Positions 21,770-30,766 are shown, counted from the first letter of the stretch. The stretch is 64,000 bases of DNA from JACDAN01 sp963827705 (GCA_963827705.1 CAWHBN010000002.1:34510-98509), one strand, 5' to 3'. Numbers and translations are program-made. The notes: a model not told the origin generated them from the letters alone.

Positions 21770-23737
21770 ATGAGGACGACGCTGAAGCGAGGAGTCGGTC
21801 GTGCGGCCGACGGGAATGGAAACGGCTACGCCGCGCTGCCGCCGGCCGGCCTGACCGCGGTCAGCCACTATCGGCAGCCGCGACGCCGCGGCGGGATCCC
21901 GGGGTTGATCGCGCGAATCCTGTTCTTCCTCCTCGCCGCGTTCGCATCGCTCGCCATCGGCATCGCCGGCGGCTATTGGCTCGACGGAGAGCAGACGGTG
22001 GTCGACATCGACCGCGCCTCGCGCAAGGACCCGCAGATCCGCAAGGCCGCGCAGAAGCTCGACATCGCGCTGCCCGGCCGCCCGGCGATCGCGATGGTCG
22101 TCGGCCAGGACTTCCGGAAGTGGGCCAGGGCCGAGGAGAGGGGCGGCCGCGCCGACACGGTCATGCTGATTCGCGCCGACCCGAATCTCGGCACGCTCTC
22201 GACGATGTCGTTCCCTCGCGACCTGATGGTCGACATCCACTGTCCTGGGCGGTCCGCATTCCCGGGCCCGATCAACTCGGCGTACGCGCTCTGCGGCCTC
22301 CAGGGAACCCTCGAGACGGTCAAGCAGCTGACCGGGTTGCCGGTCCACTACCTCGTGACGATCGACTACCGGGGCTTCATCCAGACCGTGGACAAGATGG
22401 GCGGGGTCTGGATCGACGTCGACCGGAGGTACTTCAACGACAACTCCGGCGGCGGACCGACCTTCCCGCCGATCGACCTCCAGCCGGGGTACCAGCAAGT
22501 CTCCGGCCGCGGGGCGCTCTCGTTCGTCCGCTACCGGCACACGGACTCCGACCTCTACAGGATCGAGCGGCAGAAGATCTTCATGCGCGCCCTCAACGAG
22601 CGGCTCGCGAGCTCGTTCAAGCTCACCGCGATCCCGAAGCTGACGAAGATCGTCCGTGACAACGTCAAGATCGGGAAGGGCGGCGAGAAGGCGCTCGAGC
22701 CGGACGAGTTCCGGGCCTGGGCGTTCTTCGCGCTGCAGCTGCCGCCGGGCCGGATCTTCCAGTCGAAGATCGGGGGCTTCTACGGCTCCGGGACGGCCGG
22801 TGACCCGCTGCGCACCGACGGGTCGAACATCCAGACGGCGGTCGAGGAATTCCAGTCCCCCGACGTCGTCGCCGGCGAGAAGGCGACCGCCGCTGCGCTC
22901 GGGCAGCGGCCGCGGCTCCCCGGCGCCAAGGCGCCGCCGCCCGGCCGGACGTCCATGGTCGTCCTGAACGGGAACGGCGTCACCGGCTCGGCCGCCAACG
23001 CGAGCTACCTGCTCGGGCGGCGCGGCTACCGGACCTTGCCGCCGCCGGAGGGCGTGCTCGCCAACGCGCCGCCGCCGCACCGCTTCAAGACGGAGATCTA
23101 CTTCGATCCCCGTCAGCGCGGCTCTCGCGCGGCGGCCCGCTCGGTCCGGAACCTTTTCGGCTCCGCCGCGGTCAAGGGGCCGATGACACCCGAGATCGCA
23201 GGCTTCGCGAACACCGCCATGCTCGTCGTGGTCGCCGGGACGACGTTCCACAACAACCTCGCTCCCGCGCCGGCCGACCGGACGCCGAAACGCCAGCCGC
23301 CGAACACGATCCGCAACCCCGGGGCCACGCTCTCGCAGCTTCGGGCGATCAGGTATCGCGCGGATTTCCCGCTCATGGTGCCGAGCATGATCGAGCGCAG
23401 CTCTACGCTCCATTTCGAGAACCCGGTGCGCATCTACGCGATGAAGAAGGGTGAGCGTGCGGTGCGAATGACCTTCCGCACGGGAGCCCAGGAGTACTGG
23501 GGCATCCAGCAGACGAGCTGGCAGGACGCGCCGGTGCTGGAGAGCAAGAACGTGAGCCGGCGTTTCGGGAACCGGGACTTCGACCTCTACTACGACGGTG
23601 CCCGGCTCCATATGGTCGTGCTCCGCACCGACAAGGGGACGTACTGGGTCGTGAACACCCTTCGTGACACGCTTTCCAACGAGACGATGCTCTCGATCGC
23701 CCGCGGTCTGCGGCCGCTCGGAGGGAAGAAGCAGTGA
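21770..23737 (+). CDS. LCP-family (LytR-CpsA-Psr) wall polymer ligase with LytR_C domain
   Basis: 655 residues. A basic cytosolic N terminus is followed by one membrane helix (about residues 46-68). The extracellular LCP catalytic domain spans about 100-290, with RADTVMLIRADP, the conserved SFPRDLMVDI arginine motif, INSAYALCG and the RYRHTDSDLYRIERQ segment. A LytR C-terminal domain follows (about 385-470, starting TSMVVLNGNGVTG), then a further 180-residue extension of unknown role. LCP enzymes move glycan polymers from undecaprenyl carriers to peptidoglycan. ATG 21770 is chosen; a weak purine-rich site precedes it. It overlaps the sugar dehydrogenase by four bases, linking it to nucleotide-sugar synthesis. 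Confidence 0.88.
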   Translation: MRTTLKRGVGRAADGNGNGYAALPPAGLTAVSHYRQPRRRGGIPGLIARILFFLLAAFASLAIGIAGGYWLDGEQTVVDIDRASRKDPQIRKAAQKLDIALPGRPAIAMVVGQDFRKWARAEERGGRADTVMLIRADPNLGTLSTMSFPRDLMVDIHCPGRSAFPGPINSAYALCGLQGTLETVKQLTGLPVHYLVTIDYRGFIQTVDKMGGVWIDVDRRYFNDNSGGGPTFPPIDLQPGYQQVSGRGALSFVRYRHTDSDLYRIERQKIFMRALNERLASSFKLTAIPKLTKIVRDNVKIGKGGEKALEPDEFRAWAFFALQLPPGRIFQSKIGGFYGSGTAGDPLRTDGSNIQTAVEEFQSPDVVAGEKATAAALGQRPRLPGAKAPPPGRTSMVVLNGNGVTGSAANASYLLGRRGYRTLPPPEGVLANAPPPHRFKTEIYFDPRQRGSRAAARSVRNLFGSAAVKGPMTPEIAGFANTAMLVVVAGTTFHNNLAPAPADRTPKRQPPNTIRNPGATLSQLRAIRYRADFPLMVPSMIERSSTLHFENPVRIYAMKKGERAVRMTFRTGAQEYWGIQQTSWQDAPVLESKNVSRRFGNRDFDLYYDGARLHMVVLRTDKGTYWVVNTLRDTLSNETMLSIARGLRPLGGKKQ

Positions 23738-25068
23738 GCAAGATCGGGGTCTTCGGTGCCGGCTGGGTCGGCGTCGTCACGGCTGCCTGCTTCGCCGAGC
23801 TCGGCCACGACGTCGTGGTCAGGGATGTCTCCACCGAGCGGATCGACGCGTTGCGCGAAGGAGGGCTCCCGTTCCACGAGCCCGGCCTCGTCGAGCTCAT
23901 CGAGCGGAACGCCGAGCGAATGACGTTCACGCTCGACGCGGACGAGGCGGCGTCGGACGCCGACTTCCTCTACGTCTGCGTCGGGACGCCGTCGACGTAC
24001 TCCGGCGACGCCGACCTCTCCTACGTCTGGAGCGTCCTCGACGACCTCCCCGAGCTTTCCGGCAATCCCGTGCTCGTCATGAAGAGCACCGTGCCGGTCG
24101 GAACCGGTGAGAAGGTGCGCGCCGCGCTCGACGCTCGTGGGCTCGAGGACGTCGGCTACGTCTCCAACCCGGAGTTCCTCGCCGAGGCGAACGGCCGTGC
24201 AGCGACTTCATGTCGCCCGACCGCATCGTCATCGGCGCATTCGATCAGGCCGACGGCGACCGGGTCGAGAAACTGCACGCGAAGTCTCGACGCGCATGTC
24301 GTCCGGTCCGACGTCGCCTCGGCGGAGATGATCAAGCTCGCCGCAAACGCGTTCCTGATGACGCGGATCAGCTTCATCAACGAGATCGCCAACGTCTGCG
24401 AGCTCGTCGGCGCCGACGTGGAGGAGGTCGCGCGGGGCATCGGGCTCGACCACCGCCTCGGCCCGCACTTTCTGCGCGCCGGGATCGGCTACGGCGGGAT
24501 CCTGCTTCCCGAAGGACGCGTCCGCGCTCAAGCAGCTCGCGTCGAACTCCGGCTACCACTTCCAGCTGCTCTCGGCGGTGATCGAGGTGAACGAGCTCCA
24601 GAAGCGGCGCGTCGTCGCCAAGCTCCAGAAGCATCTCGGGAAGCTGCGCGGCAAGCGAGTGGCGCTCCTCGGGCTGGCCTTCAAGCCGAACACGGACGAC
24701 ATGCGCGAGGCGCCGAGCATCGTGCTCGCCTCCCGCCTGCTCGCCGAGGGCGCGGAGGTGCGCGGCTGGGATCCCGTCGCCCGGCCCGGCCCGCTGATGA
24801 ACGGGCGTCGAGATCTGCGACTCGGTCGCGGAGGCCGTGACGGACGCGGACGCCGCGGTCATCGTCACCGGGTGGGCGGAGCTGCAAGACCTGGCCACGT
24901 GCGGAGGTTCGCGACGCGATGAGGAACCCGCTGATCGTCGACGGGCGGAACTTCCTCGATCCGGACGCGGTCCGGCAAGCCGGTTTCGCGTATGAAGGCA
25001 TCGGCCGGCCCACCTCGCCGCTCTCGGGGCTGCCCGAGACGAGCGAGCCCGAGCACGAGCTCGCGTAA
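23734..25068 (+). pseudogene. UDP-glucose/GDP-mannose dehydrogenase family gene with several frameshifts
   Basis: NAD-dependent nucleotide-sugar dehydrogenase, oxidising a UDP- or GDP-hexose to the uronic acid. The N-terminal NAD domain is intact (GVFGAGWVGVVTAACFAELG; VCVGTPSTYSGDADLSYV; MKSTVPVGTG; NPEFLAE). The reading frame then changes near 24195, 24285, 24503, 24805 and 24903, yet each piece reads as normal family sequence (MSPDRIVIGAFDQADGD; KLAANAFLMTRISFINEIAN; VALLGLAFKPNTDDMREAPS; NPLIVDGRNFLDP). The catalytic GGSCFPKD motif spans one of the shifts. Original stop TAA 25066-25068. Dense one-base changes in conserved sequence suggest base errors in the assembly, but true decay cannot be excluded. 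Confidence 0.82.
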
Positions 25069-25074
25069 CCGGCC

Positions 25075-25786
25075 ATGGAGGCGATCATCCTCGCCGGCGG
25101 AAAGGCCGAACGGCTCGGCGACGCAGCGCGAGGGCCGGCCGAAGGCGCTCGTCGCGCTCGCGGGCCGCCCGCTGGCCGCGTACCAGATCGCTTTGCTCGC
25201 CGAGGCGGGCGTCGATCGTGTGCTGATCAGCTGCGCCGCGGGCCAGGAAGCCGTCTTCGAGCAGGAGCTCGGGGAGATGGGCGTCGAGCTCGTGCTGGTC
25301 GGAGAGCCGGAGCCGCTCGGACGAGGCGGAGGCCTTCGTCTCGCCGCGCAGCAGCGGCGCGAAACCGGCCCGGTCTACGCGCTGAACGGCGACGAGCTCT
25401 TCGACATCGACCTCCCGGATCTGCTCGCGCGGCACGTCGACACGCGTCTCTGCGGCGACGATCACGGTCGGGCCGCTCCGCAGCCACCTAGGCGTCGTCG
25501 ACCTCGGGACAGGACGACATCGGTGGTCGGATTCCGAGAGGCCCCGCTGCTGCCGTTCTGGGTGAACACGGGCCTCTACGTCCTCGACGACGAGGCGATT
25601 GCTCGGCTGCCTGAACGCGGCGACCACGAGACGACGACCTTCCCAGAGCTCGCGTCCGAGGGCCGCCTCGGAGCGTGGCGCCACGAGGGCCTCTGGCTGA
25701 CCGTGAACACCCCCAAGGACCTGCGGATCGCGCAGGAGTTCGTCGAATCGAACCCCGAGCGATTCCCGGGAGTCCGAGTGAGATGA
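25075..25786 (+). pseudogene. Sugar nucleotidyltransferase with frameshifts
   Basis: NTP-transferase-family enzyme, of the type that makes GDP-mannose or dTDP/UDP-sugars. The start MEAIILAGGKAERLGD carries the family's GG-x-x-x-R-like activation loop; one base later in frame near 25125 the sequence continues RPKALVALAGRPLAAYQI and then YALNGDELFDIDLPDLL. A second pair of shifts lies at about 25460-25510, where TITVGPLRSHLGVVDLG can be read in another frame, and then FWVNTGLYVLDDEAIARLPE to the stop. All pieces are in order, so a corrected gene would be full length (about 237 residues). Sits directly behind the dehydrogenase and before a cupin. Confidence 0.78.
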
Positions 25787-25793
25787 TCGGCGT

Positions 25794-26210
25794 GTGTCGA
25801 GAGATCGCTTGTCGCCGAACCTGACCCTGCTCGACCGCTGGGCAACCGAGCCCAAGCGCGTGGACAAGCCGTGGGGCTACGAGCTGATCTGGGCGCTCAC
25901 CGATCACTACTGCGGCAAGCTGCTCGTCGTCCACGCCGGACAGGCTCTCTCGATGCAGTTCCACAGGGAGAAGGACGAGTCGTGGTACGTGCTCGAGGGG
26001 CGAGCGGAGATCGAGATGGCGGGAGCGGGGGAGAAGTCGCCGGCGCGTGAGGTGGTGACGCCGGGCGCTGCCTTCCGGATCACACCGGGCACCGTGCACC
26101 GCGTCCGGGCGCTCGAGGACACCACGATCCTCGAGGTCTCGACGCCGCAGATCGACGACGTCGTCCGGCTCGAGGACGCATACGGGCGGGAAGGAACCTC
26201 CGCTCCGTAG
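25794..26210 (+). CDS. Cupin protein, mannose-6-phosphate isomerase type II-like
   Basis: 138-residue single-domain cupin. The motif KPWGYELIWALTDHYCGKLL and the metal-binding pattern QFHREKDESWYVLEGRAEIE, followed by PGTVHRVRALEDTTILEVSTP, match the cupin domain of type II phosphomannose isomerases and fused GMPs. It could isomerise fructose-6-P/mannose-6-P or be a related sugar-phosphate enzyme, in line with the preceding nucleotide-sugar genes. GTG 25794 starts a few bases past the nucleotidyltransferase stop; the site GATGATCGG is a poor ribosome-binding site. Confidence 0.82.
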   Translation: MSRDRLSPNLTLLDRWATEPKRVDKPWGYELIWALTDHYCGKLLVVHAGQALSMQFHREKDESWYVLEGRAEIEMAGAGEKSPAREVVTPGAAFRITPGTVHRVRALEDTTILEVSTPQIDDVVRLEDAYGREGTSAP

Positions 26211-26213
26211 ACA

Positions 26214-26231
26214 TTGACACGCTTGTGTTAA
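26214..26231. promoter_or_regulatory. Candidate operator TTGACAC-GCTT-GTGTTAA
   Basis: Imperfect palindrome with 7-bp half-sites (one mismatch) around a GCTT centre, ending 10 bases before the ATG of the MerR-like gene. TAAGGT at 26229-26234 could be a -10 box, placing the transcript start close to the ATG. A dimeric regulator bound here would occlude this promoter. Autoregulation by the adjacent MerR-like protein is the simplest reading but is an inference. Confidence 0.45.
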
Positions 26232-26241
26232 GGTTTGGCCC

Positions 26242-26574
26242 ATGGACGGGCTCACGGTGGGCGCGGCAGCGAAGGCGACCGGATGGTCGGCGCGAATGCT
26301 GCGCTACCTCGAAGGCGCCCGGCTCGTCGTCCCGCGGCGGTCCGCTGCCGGCTACAGGCTCTACGGCCTGCGAGAGCTGAACCAGCTTCGCTCGCTCGGG
26401 CTGCTGCGCAGCCGGTTCGGCGCCGAGCTCACCGACATCGCCTTCGCCGCCCGCTTGCGCCGCGAGCCGGCGCTCCGCAACGCGGTCGACACGTGGCTCG
26501 CAGGCTCCGAGGTCGGATCGGCCGACTGGGTCGACTGGGAGCAGCGGAAGCACGAGCGGCTCCTGGCCGCCTAA
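26242..26574 (+). CDS. MerR-family-like DNA-binding protein
   Basis: 110 residues with an N-terminal winged helix-turn-helix of the MerR type: LTVGAAAKATGWSARMLRYL, then EGARLVVPRRSAAGYRLYGL, matching the R.LRYYE..GL..P.R...GYR.Y pattern with small differences. The C-terminal helix is short and no Cys or ligand-binding domain is present, so it is unlikely to be a metal sensor. It lies 38 bases upstream of adenosylhomocysteinase and may control it. A palindrome just before its start could be its own operator. Confidence 0.78.
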   Translation: MDGLTVGAAAKATGWSARMLRYLEGARLVVPRRSAAGYRLYGLRELNQLRSLGLLRSRFGAELTDIAFAARLRREPALRNAVDTWLAGSEVGSADWVDWEQRKHERLLAA

Positions 26575-26612
26575 CTACACTCCCGCAGTCCAACGAGACA
26601 GAGAGAGAGCTG

Positions 26613-27881
26613 ATGGCAACCACCAAGCGCTACGACGTCAAAGACCTTTCCCTCGCCGCCGAGGGTGTGCGGCGGATCGCCTGGGCGGACCGGCAGATGC
26701 CGGTGCTCGCCTCGATCCGCGAGCGCTTCGAGGCCGAACAGCCGCTGTCCGGCTACCGCGTCGCGGCGTGCCTTCACGTCACGACCGAGACGGCCAACCT
26801 CGCCCGCACGCTGAAGGCGGGCGGCGCCGACGTGGTTCTCTGCGCGTCGAACCCGCTGTCCACGCAGGACGACGTCGCCGCGGCGCTCGTGGACGAGTTC
26901 GACGTGTCCGTCTTTGCCATCAAGGGCGAGGACAACGACACCTACTACCAGCACATCGAGGCTGCCGTCGACCACAAGCCGCAACTGACCATGGACGACG
27001 GCGCCGACGTCATCGGCGTCCTCCACGCGCACCGCCGCGAGCAGCTCGGCGACATCATCGCCGGGACGGAGGAGACGACCACCGGCGTCATCCGGCTGAA
27101 GGCGCTCGAAGCAGACGGGGCGCTCGGGTTCCCGATCATCGCCGTCAACGAAGCGCAGACGAAGCACTTGTTCGACAACCGGTACGGGACCGGCCAGTCG
27201 ACGATCGACGGGATCATTCGCGCGACGAACATCCTTCTGGCCGGCAAGCGCTTCGTCGTCTCGGGATACGGCTGGGTCGGCAAGGGCGTCGCGATGCGGG
27301 CGAAGGGCATGGGCGCCCACGTGATCGTCACCGAAGTCGATCCGCTGCGCGCAATCGAGGCAGCGATGGACGGGTTCGAGCTGATGCCGATGACGGAGGC
27401 CGCGCAGGTCGGCGACATCTTCTGCACGGCGACCGGCGACAAGTCCGTCATCGCCCGCGAGCACATGGAGCGCATGAAGGACGGCGCGGTGCTCGCGAAC
27501 ACGGGTCACTTCAACGTCGAGATCGAGATCGGGGCGCTCCGGCAGATGGCGGTCGAGTCCCGCGAGGCCCGGGCCTTCGTCGAGGAGTTCACACTCGAGG
27601 ACGGCCGCCGGCTCTACCTCCTTGGCGACGGCCGGCTGATCAACCTGGCCGCGGCCGAGGGGCATCCGGCAATCGTGATGGACATGTCCTTCGCGAACCA
27701 GGCGCTCTCCGCCGAGTACGCCGTGGATCACGCTGCCGAGCTCGAGCGCAAGGTCTACCCGGTCCCCGACGAGATCGATCGCGAGATCGCCCGCCTCAAG
27801 CTGGACACGATGGGGATCCGGATCGACCGGCTGACGGAGGAGCAGGCGACCTACCTGGCCTCCTGGAACGAAGGGACCTAG
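26613..27881 (+). CDS. ahcY: Adenosylhomocysteinase
   Basis: Reversibly splits S-adenosylhomocysteine into adenosine and homocysteine, keeping methyltransferases active; uses bound NAD. The 422-residue product has AACLHVTTETANLARTL, the GEDNDTYYQHI-type substrate segment, DDGADVIGVLH, the NAD fold GYGWVGKGVAMRAKGMGA and GHFNVEIE. It ends in ASWNEGT and lacks the C-terminal Lys-Tyr extension of mammalian and many bacterial enzymes, like archaeal and thermophile types. ATG 26613 is supported by GAGAGAG upstream. Homocysteine made here can feed MetH (18106). The TAG stop is the first part of repeat copy 3. Confidence 0.95.
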   Translation: MATTKRYDVKDLSLAAEGVRRIAWADRQMPVLASIRERFEAEQPLSGYRVAACLHVTTETANLARTLKAGGADVVLCASNPLSTQDDVAAALVDEFDVSVFAIKGEDNDTYYQHIEAAVDHKPQLTMDDGADVIGVLHAHRREQLGDIIAGTEETTTGVIRLKALEADGALGFPIIAVNEAQTKHLFDNRYGTGQSTIDGIIRATNILLAGKRFVVSGYGWVGKGVAMRAKGMGAHVIVTEVDPLRAIEAAMDGFELMPMTEAAQVGDIFCTATGDKSVIAREHMERMKDGAVLANTGHFNVEIEIGALRQMAVESREARAFVEEFTLEDGRRLYLLGDGRLINLAAAEGHPAIVMDMSFANQALSAEYAVDHAAELERKVYPVPDEIDREIARLKLDTMGIRIDRLTEEQATYLASWNEGT

Positions 27882-28050
27882 TAGCGCCCCTCCAGGCAAT
27901 GCACGCCGGCTTCTGGCCCGCGATCACGCGGCGCCAGAACCCACCCTCCTCCTCGCCAAGGCTGCCTAGCCTTGGCTCGTCGGAGTGCGGTCTCTGGCTT
28001 GGTGCTCGCGACCCAGAAGCGGGGCCGCATCACCTGAAGGGGCGCAACTG
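27879..28050 (+). repeat. Dispersed structured intercistronic element, copy 3
   Basis: Spans from the ahcY stop to the codon that corresponds to the downstream start, 20 kb away from the two atp copies. Outer arms GCGCCCCTCCAGG (27884-27896) and CCTGAAGGGGCGC (28033-28045) pair with one mismatch; the C-G pair next to GCCCCT replaces the T-A pair of copy 1, a compensatory change. GCTTCTGG (27909-27916) with CCAGAAGC (28013-28020) is a perfect 8-bp helix. The CCGCG-ATCA-CGCGG and CAAGGCT-GCCT-AGCCTTG hairpins are unchanged. GAAGGGG in the right arm is the Shine-Dalgarno for the next gene, whose start here is CTG where the other two copies have ATG. Confidence 0.85.
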
Positions 28051-28947
28051 AAGGCATTGGTGCTTGCGGCCGGGTACGCCACCCGGCTCCGGCCGCTCAC
28101 CGACCAGGTCGCGAAGCCCCTCCTGCCGCTGGCAGGACGGCCGATGCTGGACTACCTCTACGACCGGATCGCCGAGGTCGGGGCGGTAGACGAGCTCCAT
28201 GTGGTGACGAACTCCCGCTTCGCTGCGGACTTCCGCGACTGGGCGGAGGGCGGTGAGCGACCGTTGCGCATCGTCGTCCACGACGACGGCACGACGTCCA
28301 ACGACGACCGGCTCGGGGCCGTCGGCGACATGGCGTTCGCGATCGACCGCGGTGGGCTCCAGAGCGAGGATCTCCTGGTGCTCGCCGGGGACAACTTGAT
28401 CGGCTACGGGCTCGACGAGCTCGTCTCATTCTGGCGGGAGAAGGGCGCCGAGGCCGCAATCGCCGTGCACCGTGTGGACGACCCCGAGCTCATCACCCAG
28501 TACGGGGTGGCCGAGCTCGACGAGGACGATCGCGTCGTCTCGCTCGAGGAGAAGCCCTCGCAGCCGCGCAGCGACCTCGCGGTCACCGCGTCATACGTGT
28601 ACTCGGCGAAGCTCGCCTCCTTGATCCCGACCTACCTCGCAGAGGGGCGATCGCCGGACGCGCCGGGCAACTTCGTCGTCTGGCTCCACACCCGCGAGCC
28701 GGTGTACGGCTACCGCTTCGCCGGCGACTGGATGGACATCGGCGACCCGCAGCAGCTCCTCGTCGCGGACAACCTGATGCGCGAGCGCGCCGGGCTCCCG
28801 TGCGCGCGCCGAATACTCGCTCGAGAAGTAACACTTCCGGCGCAGATCCGTGTGCCACTCGCGCGGATTTCCCGAGTAGCGTCGAGGCGATGTGGTCCTC
28901 GACCTCCTGCTGCCCCGTCGTTGCGTTTCCTGTGCCCGTCTGGGTGA
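28048..28947 (+). CDS. Sugar-1-phosphate nucleotidyltransferase, CTG start inferred
   Basis: NTP-transferase-family enzyme that activates a hexose-1-phosphate (glucose-1-phosphate thymidylyl- or uridylyltransferase type). Family sequence starts exactly at CTG 28048: (M)KALVLAAGYATRLRPLTD, with AKPLLPLAGRPMLDYL and LVLAGDNLIGYGLDEL downstream. No ATG, GTG or TTG fits between the repeat's GAAGGGG ribosome site and this point, so either CTG initiates or an upstream GTG in the repeat adds 21 residues. After residue 250 (MRERAGLP) the frame looks wrong; a one-base change near 28800 would give a natural end ARAEYSLEK-TAA at 28829-28831. As given, the open frame runs to 28947, overlapping comF. Confidence 0.8.
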   Translation: MKALVLAAGYATRLRPLTDQVAKPLLPLAGRPMLDYLYDRIAEVGAVDELHVVTNSRFAADFRDWAEGGERPLRIVVHDDGTTSNDDRLGAVGDMAFAIDRGGLQSEDLLVLAGDNLIGYGLDELVSFWREKGAEAAIAVHRVDDPELITQYGVAELDEDDRVVSLEEKPSQPRSDLAVTASYVYSAKLASLIPTYLAEGRSPDAPGNFVVWLHTREPVYGYRFAGDWMDIGDPQQLLVADNLMRERAGLPCARRILAREVTLPAQIRVPLARISRVASRRCGPRPPAAPSLRFLCPSG

Positions 28948-29650
28948 GGATCTCTGCCCGGACTGCCGGGCCGCGCTTCCATTCCTGCTCGGCACGCACT
29001 GCGAGCGCTGCGGCGCGCCGACGGCGTGGCCCGTGCGGCGCTGCCGTGAGTGCTCGGGCCGCCGGCTCGCGTTCGCCTCCGCGCGCTCGGCCGTGGCCTA
29101 CGAGTCATCCGTCCCTGCGGTCGTGGCCGCGTGGAAGGAGCGCGGGCTCCGGCGGCTGGCCGAGCTCGCGGCGGAGGTCGTCGCCGACTGCCTCGCCTGT
29201 CCGGCCGCCGAAGGCATAGCGTTCATCCCGCCCGACGGCGACCGAAGCGTGCGCCGCGGCCACCATCCCGCGGAGCACCTCGCCCGTGCGCTCGGGCGAC
29301 GCTGGGGACTGCCGGTGGTTCGATCGCTGGGCCGAACGCGCGCCCCGCGGCCTCAGCGCGGGCTCGCGCTACCGGATCGCCGCCGCAACGTCGCGGGCGC
29401 GTTCGCGGCCAGGCAGCCGGTCCCGAAGCGCCTCGTGCTCGTGGACGACGTCTACACCACCGGAGCGACCGCGACGGCCGCGGCGTCCGCACTGCGCAAG
29501 GCCGGAGCGACTCGCGTCGACGTGGTCACCTTCGCGCGTGCCGTCCGGTCAATACAATCGACGGTGCGACCGGCAACGGCGATCTCGGGAGGGCTTGGTG
29601 CGACTCCAGGTAAAGGGCAAGAACGTCGAGGTCACCGACTCGATTCGTGA
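28892..29650 (+). CDS. comF: ComF-family phosphoribosyltransferase-like protein
   Basis: 252 residues. The N terminus has a zinc-ribbon with paired Cys residues (CVSCARLGEDLCPDC and CERCGAP...CREC), followed by a type I PRTase domain with the PRPP loop LVLVDDVYTTGATATAAA near residue 185. ComF proteins take part in DNA uptake in competent bacteria and are widespread with unclear roles elsewhere. GTG 28892 start. The open frame runs 53 bases into hpf; family similarity ends near VDVVTFARAV (about 29550), so the last 35 residues may be an extension or a frameshift artefact. Confidence 0.82.
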   Translation: MVLDLLLPRRCVSCARLGEDLCPDCRAALPFLLGTHCERCGAPTAWPVRRCRECSGRRLAFASARSAVAYESSVPAVVAAWKERGLRRLAELAAEVVADCLACPAAEGIAFIPPDGDRSVRRGHHPAEHLARALGRRWGLPVVRSLGRTRAPRPQRGLALPDRRRNVAGAFAARQPVPKRLVLVDDVYTTGATATAAASALRKAGATRVDVVTFARAVRSIQSTVRPATAISGGLGATPGKGQERRGHRLDS

Positions 29651-30137
29651 GTACGCGGAGGAGAAGCTCTCGAAGCTCGGGCGTCAGCTCGCGGACCCGA
29701 CGCGCGTCGAGCTCGAGCTCGCAGTCGAGCGGAACCCCTCGATCTCGCAGAACCACGTCGCCGAGGCGACGATCTGGACGAAGGGCCCGATCCTCCGGGC
29801 GCGGGAGGCGTCGGCGGATCACCGGGCCTCGATCGACCAGCTGGTGGACAAGCTGGAACGGCAGGTGAAGCGCTACCGCGACAAGCGGCGCTCGAGGCGC
29901 GATCGCCAGCTACCCGAGGCGGGCATCCCGGAGGAGGCGATTCCGATCGACGAGGACCCGAGGATCGTGAAGTCCAAGCAGTTCGCGGTGAAGCCGATGG
30001 GGCCCGAAGAAGCCGTGCTCCAGCTCGAGCTCGTCGGACACGATTTCTTCGTCTTCCAGAACGCGGACACGGGCGACGTGAACGTGGTCTACCGCCGGCG
30101 CGACGGCGCCTACGGTCTCATCGAGCCCCAGACCTGA
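29598..30137 (+). CDS. hpf: Ribosome hibernation promoting factor, long form
   Basis: 179 residues with two domains: the N-terminal RaiA/HPF fold (1 to about 100; VKGKNVEVTDSIREYAEEKL) that occupies the decoding region of the small subunit, and the C-terminal dimerisation domain (about 120-178; IVKSKQFAVKPMGPEEAVLQ, HDFFVFQNADTGDVNVVYRR) that joins two ribosomes into 100S particles. GTG 29598 is chosen because GGGAGGGC lies just upstream and the family starts here. A TACAAT at 29553-29558 inside comF could be its own -10 box, allowing separate stress control. Confidence 0.93.
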   Translation: MRLQVKGKNVEVTDSIREYAEEKLSKLGRQLADPTRVELELAVERNPSISQNHVAEATIWTKGPILRAREASADHRASIDQLVDKLERQVKRYRDKRRSRRDRQLPEAGIPEEAIPIDEDPRIVKSKQFAVKPMGPEEAVLQLELVGHDFFVFQNADTGDVNVVYRRRDGAYGLIEPQT

Positions 30138-30148
30138 GAGCCCACCCG

Positions 30149-30724
30149 GTGCCGTTCCTTCGGCGGCGCGAGAAGCCGCTCCACGAGCAGCTCGCCGAAG
30201 GCACGGGCCTGCTGGAGTGGCGCTCGAAGCACGCGCCTGTCTATCCGGAGTCCTTCGCGGGCACGCTGGACGTCTTGCACGGCGGCAAGCCGCGCCGATG
30301 GGATGCGGTCGGCACGGCGGAAGCGGCCGGCCTGCCGGGAGACGCACTCGACTTCACCGCGCTTCCCGATGGGACCGTCCTGGTCGAGGACGAGCTCCCG
30401 GACGACGCGCTCTCGCCGCTCGTCGAGGTCGTGGAGCAGGCGGTCGCGCCGCCGTACCGTGCCCGAGCCGTTCGCAGCGAGGGCGACCTCTGGGCGGTCG
30501 CTGCCAACGCGATCCAGGTCGTGGAGCTGACTGCCGAGATCGCTGGGGACACGATCAGCCTCGCGATGCAGGACGGCGAGCGGACGCTGCTCGTCGACGA
30601 GCGACCGGCCTGGGAGAGCATCCCCGCGCTCGAGCAGCACGGTGCCGCGGTCCACGCAGATTTCGTTCTGAGCGCCGAACGGCTCGACGGCAACCTGTGG
30701 GCCGTCGAGGTAAACCCTTTGTGA
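30149..30724 (+). CDS. Conserved-looking protein of unknown function between hpf and secA
   Basis: 191 residues, acidic, no membrane segment or signal peptide. It begins MPFLRRREKPLHEQLAEGTG and contains the stretch SFAGTLDVLHGGKPRRWDAVGTAEAAGL. The C-terminal half alternates beta-like hydrophobic stretches with acidic turns and ends GNLWAVEVNPL. I do not recognise the family. Starts at GTG 30149, 11 bases after hpf, and lies just before secA, so it is probably in the same operon as hpf. Confidence 0.65.
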   Translation: MPFLRRREKPLHEQLAEGTGLLEWRSKHAPVYPESFAGTLDVLHGGKPRRWDAVGTAEAAGLPGDALDFTALPDGTVLVEDELPDDALSPLVEVVEQAVAPPYRARAVRSEGDLWAVAANAIQVVELTAEIAGDTISLAMQDGERTLLVDERPAWESIPALEQHGAAVHADFVLSAERLDGNLWAVEVNPL

Positions 30725-30766
30725 ACGCGCGTCGTCCGCGCTCAGGGTCGGGCACCGTGCCTTCGA

